The notes beneath the pieces are model-generated. The model was not told the origin of the DNA. It saw only the letters and a list, made by a program, of their open reading frames with translations, and did not search any database. 39,512 bases of DNA, taken from contig SVGW01000024.1 in assembly GCA_015056125.1 (NCBI GenBank), positions 1 to 39,512 of the forward strand. Reading direction: 5' to 3'. Shown piece by piece: positions 14,462 to 22,845 of this stretch (positions are counted from its first letter, which is position 1; each line of letters begins with the position of its first letter). Source of the DNA: Clostridiales bacterium (GTDB taxonomy: Bacteria > Bacillota > Clostridia > Christensenellales > Aristaeellaceae). The position numbers were made by a program, and so were the translations under genes.

Positions 14462-17400
14462 TTATTTCAGAATGATAGGAGAAGAAAGAACGCCCATACG
14501 CTTTAGGCGGTATTCATTGGTCCACTGGTGCCCTTCCAATCGCCACACGATGGGCGCCAGATAAATAGGTGATTCATCTGCCAAATGCACAACGCCAAAT
14601 GCATTATGGCGGTGACCATAAGCGGTGATATCGATGCTGTGCTTGCCAGGCTCACAAGATACAGGCACTATATAGGGGGAATAGGCAATTTCACCCTGGC
14701 GCTTGCCATCCACCTCGACCGTCAGCAGCGGATTGCGGAAATGAGTGCATTGAATGGCAAAATCGCCCTCTGTATCTACCGCAAGATGATAGGTGACATT
14801 GCCGGTGTAGAAAGGCAATCCCTGATCTACATAATTACCGAATGCCAATTCACGAACCGGCGCAGTAATTCTGGCTTCATCGCCCAGGATCTTCACGCCG
14901 AAATCGCCCAGCAGATAGCACCATTCAGCGCCGCAGCGATTGCCAAGCGGCAAGCGAAGAATCAATTCGTTTTCTCCTCGATGCAGCATTGGCAGCGGGA
15001 TCGTGCAAATGCTCTTATCGGTAAAATATCCATTGGGAGCAGCTGTGATTTTTTCGCCATTCCAGGTTACTTCCGTTGTAGCAGGGCGTTCAATGGCCAG
15101 CTTCAAATCATTGCATTCAATTTCGCTGTTGATTTTGAAGCGCAGGGAGAGGAAATGCTCAAATTCCGTATCAGCAGGAACCACCCAGGGCTGGGTTTCC
15201 AGCTTGGCGCCGTTTCGAGGAATCAAATGATGCTCGGCACGCACGCGGCGCTCAATGCGCAGAATTTCTTCCTTGGGCTTCCAAGGGCCTCCGTCATAAG
15301 CATATTCCGCCTGATCCAGCAAAAGCGCGTTGGGTTCGCTTAAAGTGACGGGGAAAGTGCCCCGGAAGCGAGCGGCCTCCTTCCAGGCCTTCTGAGGTGC
15401 CGGAAGCAGCTGGGCAACGCCCGGCTCCAGCCAAAGAAGCAGGCTGTCATGGCCGTGCCAGCGAGTAGGGATGACGGTATTCCCGCGATCATAGCGGCAA
15501 GGGCAGGGGCGGATATCACCCGTTGCAGTATCATATATAGTGGGCTTCCACTGGCCTTTTACAGTGATGATATATTGCCATTCATCGGGAAGATCTGGGC
15601 GCTTGGGATTTTCGCCATTGCACAGGAACAGCCAACGGCCATTTTTCTCTTCTCGCATCTGATAGAGCAGCGCATTGGCGCGGGCGCCGGACACATCGTG
15701 CACATCAATCTCGCGTTCATCCTCCAGCGCACGAAGCAAAGAAAATGACGTGAAAGGAATCAACTGCGCTTTTTCTGCCAGCTTTTTTCCACGCTCAGAA
15801 GGCATGGCATCCTCATATACCGGTGCATTGCCCATGAAAATCAGCTTGCCGCCCGCCTGAACAAATTCTTCCAGTCGGGATAAGGTGGTAGAACGCAAGG
15901 TTTCGCAATCGGGAACAACAATCGCATCATAGGACATCTTACCAACCGGTAGAGGAGCGTTGCCTTTTGGACACAGTTCTGGCAGAAGCGATTCGCTGAT
16001 ATAATCAAAGTCAATGAGGCCAAAGAGCATCCATTTGATCATTTGTTGGAATCGATCATCCATTTCCTCCCGCCGGCCCTGGGTTTGAGAGGCAGGGCCC
16101 CAGCGCAGCCAATAGCTTTCAATCGGATGAATCACGCCGACCTTCACACAGGGCTTGCCCCGGGTAAGCGCAGTATTTAAACGGGCAAAATGATTTTCTA
16201 CCGAGCTGAATTCTTTATACCAGGGGGATTGATAGAAGATGGAAGCAGGGTAATCCCGCTTGGCTTCTCCTTCCATGGATACCCAAGCAAGATGGGGGAC
16301 GCGTACTGTTACGCCAAGGGCAGCCTGCCAATCGCCTTGGTTTTTATAGATCCTGAAGTCACAATCCCAGCCGGTCACGCCGTAAAGCTCGCTGAGCATG
16401 CCGACGCGGCCATACTGGTGCACGGCGGACTGAGTCTGCTTGGCGGTGGTATATTCCCGCCTGTCACAAAGCATATCGATGCCGGGAAGCTGAAAATTGC
16501 GGTAGTTTCGCATAGCTTCGCCCAGATAGCGAGTTTGGCTATACAAAGAAGGCTCGGCATTCATGTGCCCAGTGAGCATAATTTGATGAGCTTCGCACCA
16601 TTTTCCGATCTGATCAGAAAAAGCATTGGTAAAGCGCTCCGCCACATGATCGTGAAAGCGATAGCGGATCACAGAGGGACGGTCACCGGGAAGCTCCCAG
16701 AAAACTTCAGGCAAGGTAGCGAGAAGGGATGTGCCGTAGGCGGCGCGGAAGGTATCCTCCAGATCATCTGTCCAGGGAATCCGCACATCCGCATTATCAT
16801 TCGGGAACGGCAGGGTATCCTTTATACGGAATTGCGGCTCATCCGTAAAGATGGCAGGAATCAGCCCACCAAAATCCTTTTGAAAGCATTCCGCATATCG
16901 ATCGTGGGTCACTTCCAGAAAGCGTTTTACGCTGGCAGGGTCCAGGGTATTGAGATAGGCCTGGTTATTATACCAAGGATCATCTTCATTCACCTGTAAA
17001 TAGGCGTATCGGAGCATTTCATCAGGCGATACCTCTTCGTTTTCGCCCAACATCCGATATTCTTTCAGGCACAGATTTTCATCAAGGGAAATGGCATAAC
17101 GAGCAAGTAGCTTTCCTTTTTCCTGAGGATTGGGGGTAAAAAGCATAGAGCGTGCGCGATATGTATGATCTTTGGTTACCAAGCCGCCTGCGGCACCGGA
17201 GGGCCAGCGATCTTCATCATAGAGCCAGGCAAGCATTTTCTCTTCCCTGGCCTTTTCCACACAGGCTCCTACCAGCTTCATGAAATCATCGGAAAGATAC
17301 TCGGTAGACATGCCGGAACGGCAATGCATATGAAATCCGCCCATGCCCATCTCTTTGAGCACTTCGATTTGCCATAGCAATTCTTTCTCGTCCAGTGCAC

Positions 17401-17497
17401 AGTTCCACGCCCAAAATGGGGTGCCGCGATATTCGCTGGTAGGCTGTTGGAACAATTCCTGTTTCAATGCATCGCTTTTGTTTTGGGGGTAGAGCAT
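14462..17497 (-). CDS. Large GH106-like glycosidase (alpha-L-rhamnosidase type)
   Basis: 1011 residues without signal peptide. The N-terminal region EYRGTPFWAWNCALDEKELL, EVLKEMGMGGFHMHCRSGM and LAWLYDEDRWPSGAAGG is typical of the GH106/GHL group of TIM-barrel enzymes, many of which are alpha-L-rhamnosidases. Central parts (FGGLIPAIFTDEPQF, HQIMLTGHMNAEPSLYSQ) carry Asp and Glu candidates for catalysis. A glutamine-amidotransferase-like fold appears near residues 500-600 (YDAIVVPDCETLRS, LEEFVQAGGKLIFMG), and the C-terminal 250 residues are beta-sandwich, with a jelly-roll like that of beta-galactosidases (GENELILRLPLGNRCG). The substrate is probably a rhamnose-containing plant glycan fragment. 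AAGGAG precedes the ATG. It lies 14 bases after an isomerase-like gene in the same operon. Confidence 0.72.
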   Translation of the reverse strand: MLYPQNKSDALKQELFQQPTSEYRGTPFWAWNCALDEKELLWQIEVLKEMGMGGFHMHCRSGMSTEYLSDDFMKLVGACVEKAREEKMLAWLYDEDRWPSGAAGGLVTKDHTYRARSMLFTPNPQEKGKLLARYAISLDENLCLKEYRMLGENEEVSPDEMLRYAYLQVNEDDPWYNNQAYLNTLDPASVKRFLEVTHDRYAECFQKDFGGLIPAIFTDEPQFRIKDTLPFPNDNADVRIPWTDDLEDTFRAAYGTSLLATLPEVFWELPGDRPSVIRYRFHDHVAERFTNAFSDQIGKWCEAHQIMLTGHMNAEPSLYSQTRYLGEAMRNYRNFQLPGIDMLCDRREYTTAKQTQSAVHQYGRVGMLSELYGVTGWDCDFRIYKNQGDWQAALGVTVRVPHLAWVSMEGEAKRDYPASIFYQSPWYKEFSSVENHFARLNTALTRGKPCVKVGVIHPIESYWLRWGPASQTQGRREEMDDRFQQMIKWMLFGLIDFDYISESLLPELCPKGNAPLPVGKMSYDAIVVPDCETLRSTTLSRLEEFVQAGGKLIFMGNAPVYEDAMPSERGKKLAEKAQLIPFTSFSLLRALEDEREIDVHDVSGARANALLYQMREEKNGRWLFLCNGENPKRPDLPDEWQYIITVKGQWKPTIYDTATGDIRPCPCRYDRGNTVIPTRWHGHDSLLLWLEPGVAQLLPAPQKAWKEAARFRGTFPVTLSEPNALLLDQAEYAYDGGPWKPKEEILRIERRVRAEHHLIPRNGAKLETQPWVVPADTEFEHFLSLRFKINSEIECNDLKLAIERPATTEVTWNGEKITAAPNGYFTDKSICTIPLPMLHRGENELILRLPLGNRCGAEWCYLLGDFGVKILGDEARITAPVRELAFGNYVDQGLPFYTGNVTYHLAVDTEGDFAIQCTHFRNPLLTVEVDGKRQGEIAYSPYIVPVSCEPGKHSIDITAYGHRHNAFGVVHLADESPIYLAPIVWRLEGHQWTNEYRLKRMGVLSSPIILK

Positions 17498-17511
17498 ATT
17501 TTTTCTCCTTT

Positions 17512-18432
17512 TTATTCCTTGGCGCGCTTGGCAAACATTCGTCCGGCCTTGGCAATGAAGCGCAGCATATCCGGACAGAGTTCCTTATCTACTTTGTTAA
17601 AAATATTAAAGGTTTCAAAGCTCAGTGTCTTATCATATTTGATGGCTTTGAGGCCTTCTACAAAAAGATCCCAATCCTGAACCCCCATATAGGGAGCAAG
17701 ATGCTGGTCGTTCATGCCGTTGTTGTCATGCACGTGGAAGGCCTTAATTCTCTCACCCAATTCCACCATAGCGTTTTTGACATTCAAGCCAAGGAGCAGA
17801 AGATGGCCGGTATCCACACAGAAGCCAAAGCATTCCTGGCCGGCAATTTCATTGAGGGTATCAATATATCGGCAAGCAGTGGTGATATTCGAGCAGCAGG
17901 CCGCCATAATTTTTCCATTGCAAGAGGAGAACATATTTTCCAGGCAGATGGTCACGCCATATTTTTTTGCTTCAGGAATCAAGGCGGAATAGCGTTCAAT
18001 ATTGGTGTTCCACTCCGTTTCGGGGTCCACATGTTCTTCATAACGAAGGAAGAAGGGATGGATGATCAGGTTGCGGCAATTCATATAATCGCAGCCCATG
18101 ATGGTCTTTTTCAGCATGTTCAAAAGATAATCATTATGTTCGGCAGAATCGCCCGGAACCAAAGAGGGGAAAGGAGCATGGGCCTGATAGTTGTCCAGGC
18201 CGTATTTTTCAGCGGCATCCTTCCAGGGCTTGAAATATTCCAGGCATTCTTTATCAGAAGTGCAGGAAAAAGCAGGCGCGGGGCACTTGCCAACAATATC
18301 TTTATACGCATACAGATGATCCACATTAGCGTCTACAGCATCAAAGCCCGCTTCTTTAATCATTTTATAGCAAGCGTCCACGCTTTTTCCGCAATATTGT
18401 TCCACACCGCCGGTCTGAACAGCAATTTTCAT
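17512..18432 (-). CDS. Sugar phosphate isomerase/epimerase-like TIM barrel
   Basis: 306 residues of the xylose-isomerase-like TIM barrel family, a different branch from the protein at 12013. Visible strands are MKIAVQTGGVEQY, AGFDAVDANVDHLY, NYQAHAPFPS, CRNLIIHPFF, GVTICLENMFS, CFGFCVDTGHLLLLG, IKAFHVHDNNG and TLSFETFN; E of CLENMFS, D and H of VDTGHL, H of HVHDN and E of SFETF are the likely metal ligands. It probably isomerises a sugar released by the GH106-like enzyme downstream, with which it forms an operon. AGGAGG precedes the ATG. Confidence 0.85.
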   Translation of the reverse strand: MKIAVQTGGVEQYCGKSVDACYKMIKEAGFDAVDANVDHLYAYKDIVGKCPAPAFSCTSDKECLEYFKPWKDAAEKYGLDNYQAHAPFPSLVPGDSAEHNDYLLNMLKKTIMGCDYMNCRNLIIHPFFLRYEEHVDPETEWNTNIERYSALIPEAKKYGVTICLENMFSSCNGKIMAACCSNITTACRYIDTLNEIAGQECFGFCVDTGHLLLLGLNVKNAMVELGERIKAFHVHDNNGMNDQHLAPYMGVQDWDLFVEGLKAIKYDKTLSFETFNIFNKVDKELCPDMLRFIAKAGRMFAKRAKE

Positions 18433-18557
18433 ATGATATCCTCCTGTAAATATGCAGATAAACTGCTTTTTTTATATTATACAACCGATCAATTTTGCGT
18501 GCAAGTTATTCACAAAAAAATTTGATTCACAGAATCGAAATATGTAAAAAATTGATA

Positions 18558-18586
18558 TTGACAAATTGCTTCTTATGCGATATAAT
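18558..18586 (+). promoter_or_regulatory. Consensus sigma-A promoter of the tRNA gene
   Basis: -35 TTGACA (18558-18563), 17-base spacer, -10 TATAAT (18581-18586): both hexamers match the consensus fully. Start expected near 18593. Confidence 0.95.
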
Positions 18587-18598
18587 AATCGCTGTCGC

Positions 18599-18675
18599 CT
18601 GGGTGTAGCGCAGCTTGGTAGCGTGCTTGAATGGGGTTCAAGAGGCCGGAGGTTCGAATCCTCTCACCCAGACCA
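18599..18675 (+). tRNA. tRNA-Pro (anticodon GGG), CCA encoded
   Basis: 77 bases including CCA. The acceptor stem CTGGGTG / CACCCAG pairs fully, the discriminator is A, the D arm is GCGC-AGCTTGGTA-GCGT, and the anticodon arm is CTTGA-ATGGGGT-TCAAG with GGG at 18633-18635. The T arm GGAGG-TTCGAAT-CCTCT is regular. GGG reads CCC and CCT proline codons. It is a single-gene unit with its own promoter and terminator. Confidence 0.95.
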
Positions 18676-18681
18676 TCAAGA

Positions 18682-18722
18682 AGACCTTGAAAACATTGAG
18701 TTTTCAGGGTCTTTTTCTATTT
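18682..18722 (+). terminator. Intrinsic terminator of the tRNA gene
   Basis: Thirteen-base-pair stem from 18682-18694 (AGACCTTGAAAAC) to 18700-18712 (GTTTTCAGGGTCT), five-base loop, then TTTTCTATTT. Confidence 0.93.
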
Positions 18723-18824
18723 CTCGCTAAATGGAAAGTTTACCCATACTGAATTTTACGGGACACTCTTTAAGATTTCGCGGGGCATGCGCACCTTTAA
18801 GCGTGATGGAAATTATGTTTACTG

Positions 18825-18852
18825 TTGCTATTTTTTTCTTTTGTGATAAAAT
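18825..18852 (+). promoter_or_regulatory. Putative promoter of the TPR/YD-repeat gene
   Basis: -35 TTGCTA (18825-18830), 16-base T-rich spacer, -10 TAAAAT (18847-18852), 47 bases before the ATG. Confidence 0.5.
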
Positions 18853-18899
18853 AAATATGATCATATCTATACATAACGAGAAAAACGGGAGGATGACCA

Positions 18900-20627
18900 A
18901 TGAAAAGGCTAATTTCCATGTTGCTGGTGCTTTTGTTGTCTTGCGGCACGGCTTTTGCCGAAACGACAGAATCCAGGGAAATGACATCCGAAGAACAGGC
19001 CTATAATATCTATCTGGATATTGCACATGTCTATGAATATAGCGTGCGTTATCTGGAAGAAATGGGCCGAGTATGGGAAATTGTGCTTTCTGCAAAAGAT
19101 ATTGAAGAAATCAACGATCTGAGTTATTTGGATTGTTTCCCGCAGGAGCCCATGAGCAGTTTGTATTCGATGTATCTTAGCAAGTACGGGTATTCGGTTG
19201 ATGAATTGAGACAACTATCTTTTTCCAGCGACGTATTTTCCGTATCAGAGAAAACGGATCTCATCTGGGTTGTTCTTGCGCTTGAGGAGGAGTCCGGATA
19301 CATTGATAGCCCGCACGCACTGAAAGCTTCTCTGGATCGTGCGTTTGATAATATCCGTACATTGATGGCAGCTGATAAGGAATATGCGTTTCTTTCTGAA
19401 CTGAAGGATTATTATAAAGACGCAGTGTTGTTATACGAGTATATTGCTGATTTTAAAGATAATTATACTGGATTTTCTGCAAAACTTGATACGTTCAAAA
19501 CAAATAAAAGTTCTTGGGAAGTAGATTTTGAATTTATCTTTGATCCTGCTGGTTATCGTTATGTAAGCGAAATTCGAGCGGCACAGCAGAAGGAAGAAAA
19601 TAAGAAAAACTATGATCGGGCACTTGCTTATGAAAAAGAGGGCGATTATACAAACGCAAGAGAGTATTATTGGCTATGCAATGGGTACGAGGATGCCTAT
19701 GATCGCATGAGTGCTTGCACCGAAAAAATCAGCGCTGAAACTGCAAAAGCGGAACAGGCTGCGGCAGAACAGGCAGCAGCTGAAAAAGCAGCAGCAGAAG
19801 CAGAAGCGGCTCGCGTGGCACAAGAATATGAAGAAGCTATAGAGTTTGAAAAAGCAGGAAAATATGAAGAAGCCTTAGCTATTTATCAATCCCTTGGAGA
19901 TTATGAAGATTCCAAAGAAAGATGTAATCTGTGTACTATATATGTGAAAGCCATTGCTGCATATGGGGCTGATGGCTTGAAAGAAAATGCGAAGATTATA
20001 AACACATACAGCGTAACATATACAAATCACAATGGACAACGAGGTGTTCACAGTGAATATGAAATGATATATAGTTACGATGAGCAGGGAAACCTTATCT
20101 CAAAAGAAAAAATAGGCAGCCTCCCTCAAAAAGAAACTTATGTTGTTGATGCGCATGGGAACGTTGTCAAAGGGAATGCTTCTGGCAATTGGGCCAGCGA
20201 AAGCAAATACACATTTGTATCTACTACTGAATATGATGAAATAGGTAATTTGATTAAAGAAACAACAACGTACACATCGCCCGATAATTGGATTTATAAG
20301 AATGGATCTCGTTATGTAACTGAGTACCAGTATACCTATGGTGCAAACGGCGAAATTTTATCAAAAAAGGTGTATAGCGATGGAAGCCTAACCAGGACAT
20401 ATTATTACGAATATGAATACGACAAAGATGGGCGCGTTGCTTCCAGCATTGAAAAAACCGACTCTGGTAAGCTGAAATATATAACACACTTTTATTATGA
20501 TGGTGTTGGGCTTCTGATTCATCAAACCAGGGCACCTTTGAATCCAGAGGATGATTCAATGTACCAAATAACAGGAATATATCAGGAAACTGAAATAACG
20601 TATAAGTACGATTTCATGTTGGAATAA
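18900..20627 (+). CDS. Secreted protein with TPR-like, coiled-coil and YD-like repeats
   Basis: 575 residues. Residues 1-20 are a signal peptide ending in AFA. Residues 25-225 are helical with no recognised family. Two TPR-like units follow with a shared pattern of Y, A, EK-G-Y, A, Y, YED, C: residues about 240-280 (RALAYEKEGDYTNAREYYWL) and 310-350 (EEAIEFEKAGKYEEALAIYQ). Between them is an Ala/Glu-rich coiled coil (residues about 283-305). The C-terminal 215 residues carry at least four YD-like repeats (SYDEQGNLISKEK, EYDEIGNLIKETT, TYGANGEILSKKV, EYDKDGRVASSIE), the type found in Rhs and wall-associated proteins. No lytic or toxin domain is visible. It probably acts as an envelope scaffold. 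GGGAGG precedes the ATG; it is a single-gene unit. Confidence 0.72.
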   Translation: MKRLISMLLVLLLSCGTAFAETTESREMTSEEQAYNIYLDIAHVYEYSVRYLEEMGRVWEIVLSAKDIEEINDLSYLDCFPQEPMSSLYSMYLSKYGYSVDELRQLSFSSDVFSVSEKTDLIWVVLALEEESGYIDSPHALKASLDRAFDNIRTLMAADKEYAFLSELKDYYKDAVLLYEYIADFKDNYTGFSAKLDTFKTNKSSWEVDFEFIFDPAGYRYVSEIRAAQQKEENKKNYDRALAYEKEGDYTNAREYYWLCNGYEDAYDRMSACTEKISAETAKAEQAAAEQAAAEKAAAEAEAARVAQEYEEAIEFEKAGKYEEALAIYQSLGDYEDSKERCNLCTIYVKAIAAYGADGLKENAKIINTYSVTYTNHNGQRGVHSEYEMIYSYDEQGNLISKEKIGSLPQKETYVVDAHGNVVKGNASGNWASESKYTFVSTTEYDEIGNLIKETTTYTSPDNWIYKNGSRYVTEYQYTYGANGEILSKKVYSDGSLTRTYYYEYEYDKDGRVASSIEKTDSGKLKYITHFYYDGVGLLIHQTRAPLNPEDDSMYQITGIYQETEITYKYDFMLE

Positions 20628-20643
20628 GTAATTTTTATGTGTT

Positions 20644-20682
20644 TGCCCCTCTTGCCATTGCGGAAAGAGGGGCAGTTTTTTT
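20644..20682 (+). terminator. Intrinsic terminator
   Basis: Ten-base-pair stem TGCCCCTCTT (20644-20653) / AAGAGGGGCA (20665-20674), then G and seven Ts. Confidence 0.92.
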
Positions 20683-20757
20683 CCAAATTTATGGTGCCTA
20701 TACTCAAACGAATATGCAGGACAGCGATTATAGAAAATTAACAAACACTTTCTGTAA

Positions 20758-20850
20758 TTATTTTACAGGAGTGAATTGATAGGTGACCGTCCATAAAGCG
20801 GTGTTGCCGGAATATCTTCCCGAATTCTCCGTCACTTTTATCTTTTGCAC
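20758..20850 (-). pseudogene. Possible remnant of a minus-strand gene end
   Basis: The gap 20683-20971 has no full gene. On the minus strand a 31-codon frame ends at 20758 and reads KVTENSGRYSGNTALWTVTY and QFTPVK, which looks like the C-terminus of a beta-rich secreted protein rather than random sequence. There is no ribosome site before the GTG at 20850 and no promoter. It may be a relic of a deleted gene, or chance. Confidence 0.22.
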
Positions 20851-20900
20851 GATGGAAAAGCTATTATAGTATATATCATATTCAAGAAATAAATACAAAC

Positions 20901-20929
20901 TTGACAGGAAAAACGAATAATGATATATT
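20901..20929 (+). promoter_or_regulatory. Sigma-A promoter of the DUF6886-Nudix unit
   Basis: -35 TTGACA (20901-20906), 17-base spacer, -10 TATATT (20924-20929), 42 bases before the GTG start. Confidence 0.85.
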
Positions 20930-20971
20930 CATCAACACATATAAAATACAAAGCGAATGGAGGGGAGCAAC

Positions 20972-21493
20972 GTGCGCTTATTTCACGTGAGCGAGGAATC
21001 AGATATCTGTGTATTTGAGCCGAGAATACCAACGCGCCAGGACCTGGACCCAAATACTGGATTGGTATGGGCCATTGACGAAAAGCGGCTGCCCAATTTT
21101 TTAACGCCAAGAGATTGCCCTCGGGTGGCCTATTATGCCACGAATGAAACAACGCTGGAGGATAAAAAACGCTTTTTTTCATCCTTTAGTATTTCCCACT
21201 GTATTGTAATTGAAAATCGCTGGCTTGATCGGCTTAGAAATACCACGCTGTATTTATACGAATTTGATCCGCAGGCATTCGTACTGCAGGATGAAATTGC
21301 AGGGTATTATGTGGCCACTATTACACAGCGCCCCATAGCCCGCTATCAGTTGAATGATGTATTGGGCGAATTGGTCAAAAGAAATATTGAAATCAGAATT
21401 ACAGATTATTTATGGGATATAGCGGATGATGTGAAAAAATCCACACTGAATTGGTCCCTTTGCCGCATGGCGTTTGCCTCGCCGCGTCCTTGA
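20972..21493 (+). CDS. DUF6886 family protein
   Basis: 173 residues starting RLFHVSEESDICVFEPRIP; the pattern with PNTGLVWAIDEKRLPNFLTP and RDCPRVAYYAT matches the DUF6886 family, which has no assigned function. The N-terminal fold recalls small ADP-ribosyltransferase-like or RES-like proteins, but no catalytic set is clear. The start is the GTG at 20972, eight bases after GGAGG; the ATG at 20957 has no ribosome site and would place GGAGG inside the gene. The Nudix gene follows 15 bases later, so the two are an operon; a nucleotide-related role is possible but only inferred from that. Confidence 0.72.
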   Translation: MRLFHVSEESDICVFEPRIPTRQDLDPNTGLVWAIDEKRLPNFLTPRDCPRVAYYATNETTLEDKKRFFSSFSISHCIVIENRWLDRLRNTTLYLYEFDPQAFVLQDEIAGYYVATITQRPIARYQLNDVLGELVKRNIEIRITDYLWDIADDVKKSTLNWSLCRMAFASPRP

Positions 21494-21508
21494 TCTAAGG
21501 AGGAAATG

Positions 21509-21973
21509 ATGAAAAGAGAAATTCGCAATTCTGCCAAGGCATTAATCATTCGGGAAGGCAAAATGGCAGCCATTAAAATTCGGGATGCCGGAGAAGAATG
21601 GTATATTATGCCGGGCGGAGGGCAAGATGCGGAAGAAACCCTTGATGAAGCGGTGGCTCGCGAGGTGATGGAGGAGCTTGGAATCAAAGTGGCATGCAAG
21701 GAGCTGCTCTTTGTGGTGGAGGGCGTTCATGGGGAACGCTTCCATCGGGTGGATCTGGTGTTTTTATGTGATTATATAGGGGCCGTTCCTGATGCCAGGC
21801 TCCACAGCGATACCCATCAGGTAGGCGTGGATTGGCTGGATATCGATACCCTTCTTCACCAGCCGCTCTATCCATCGCGCTTGAGACGGCAAATCATGAA
21901 TTACTATCAGGGGAAGCCCTGCAAAACGTATCTGGGCAATGAAGAAGCGGGCGACCCAGAATGCCTTGACTAA
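21509..21973 (+). CDS. Nudix hydrolase
   Basis: 154 residues with a perfect Nudix box: G-x5-E-x7-REVMEELGI, within GGGQDAEETLDEAVAREVME. The box hydrolyses nucleoside diphosphates linked to another group, with Mg bound by the REVMEE glutamates. The N-terminal strand KALIIREGKMAAIKI and the GVDWLDIDTLL end are typical of the fold. The true substrate is unknown. The start was set at the second ATG (21509), five bases after AAGGAGG; the first ATG at 21506 is only two bases from it. It forms an operon with the DUF6886 gene and no clear terminator follows. Confidence 0.9.
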   Translation: MKREIRNSAKALIIREGKMAAIKIRDAGEEWYIMPGGGQDAEETLDEAVAREVMEELGIKVACKELLFVVEGVHGERFHRVDLVFLCDYIGAVPDARLHSDTHQVGVDWLDIDTLLHQPLYPSRLRRQIMNYYQGKPCKTYLGNEEAGDPECLD

Positions 21974-21989
21974 TTTTGAAGCGCAGGGT

Positions 21990-22018
21990 TTGACGTATCA
22001 GGAAATATATGCTATAAT
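21990..22018 (+). promoter_or_regulatory. Sigma-A promoter of yebC
   Basis: -35 TTGACG (21990-21995), 17-base spacer, -10 TATAAT (22013-22018), 45 bases before the yebC start. Confidence 0.88.
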
Positions 22019-22063
22019 GAATCGTTAAATCACATGATGAAATCACCTGGGAGGGAATCAATT

Positions 22064-22810
22064 ATGTCCGGACACTCCAAATGGCACAATATTCAGGCGA
22101 AAAAGGGCAAGACTGACGCGGCCCGCGGCAAGATTTTCACTAAAATTGGCCGTGAAATCGCCATCGCCGTGCGTGAAGGCGGCGCCAACCCTGATTCCAA
22201 TAGCAAGCTGAAGGATATTATTGCCAAGGCCAAGGCCAATAATATGCCCAATGATAATATTCAGCGCAGCATCCGCAAGGCCGCTGGCGAAGGCTCCGGT
22301 GCTACCTACGAAGAAATGAATTATGAAGGCTATGCTCCCGGCGGCGTGGCCATCATTTGCCAGATTGTTACCGATAACCGCAACCGCACCTCCAGCGATG
22401 TGCGCCACATCTTTGATAAGAATGGCGGTTCCCTGGGCACTCCCGGTTCTGTAAGCTATATGTTTGACCATAAGGGTGTGATCGTGATCGAGCGCGAGCC
22501 CGGTATGGATGAAGATGAAATGATGATGACCGTGCTGGACGCCGGTGCGGAAGATATGAAGGCGGAAGAAGACGTATTCGAAATCTACACCGCCCCCAAT
22601 GATTTCTCTGCCGTGCGCGAAAGCCTGGAAAAGGCTGGCTACGCCTTCCTTTCTGCCGATAAGCAGATGATTCCTCAGAACACTGTGGCCATTGATGATC
22701 CTGACACCCTGCTCAAGATTCAGAAGCTGCTGGATATGCTGGATGATAATGATGACGTAACCGAAGTATATCACAATGCCGAGCTTCCCGAGGAAGAGGA
22801 AGAAGAATAA
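22064..22810 (+). CDS. yebC: YebC/PmpR family protein
   Basis: 248 residues, full length for the YebC/PmpR/TACO1 family. The start MSGHSKWHNIQAKKGKTDA, the FTKIGREIAIAVREGG block, NMPNDNIQRSIRKAAGEG and YEGYAPGGVAIICQIVTDN are diagnostic. Older work calls it a transcriptional regulator; newer work on the family points to a role on ribosomes stalled at proline-rich stretches. The ATG at 22064 has GGGAGGG before it; an in-frame ATG ten codons earlier lacks one. The C-terminal tail is very acidic (LPEEEEEE). Codon choice is that of a highly expressed gene. Confidence 0.95.
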   Translation: MSGHSKWHNIQAKKGKTDAARGKIFTKIGREIAIAVREGGANPDSNSKLKDIIAKAKANNMPNDNIQRSIRKAAGEGSGATYEEMNYEGYAPGGVAIICQIVTDNRNRTSSDVRHIFDKNGGSLGTPGSVSYMFDHKGVIVIEREPGMDEDEMMMTVLDAGAEDMKAEEDVFEIYTAPNDFSAVRESLEKAGYAFLSADKQMIPQNTVAIDDPDTLLKIQKLLDMLDDNDDVTEVYHNAELPEEEEEE

Positions 22811-22845
22811 TTTGCAATCGCCCTTTGGCGGGAACAGGAATGAAC

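Noticed and set aside
14585..15343. Long plus-strand frames opposite the GH106-like gene (also at 16190-16999 and 17467-18525)
   Set aside because: They mirror codon structure of recognised minus-strand genes and lack starts with ribosome sites.
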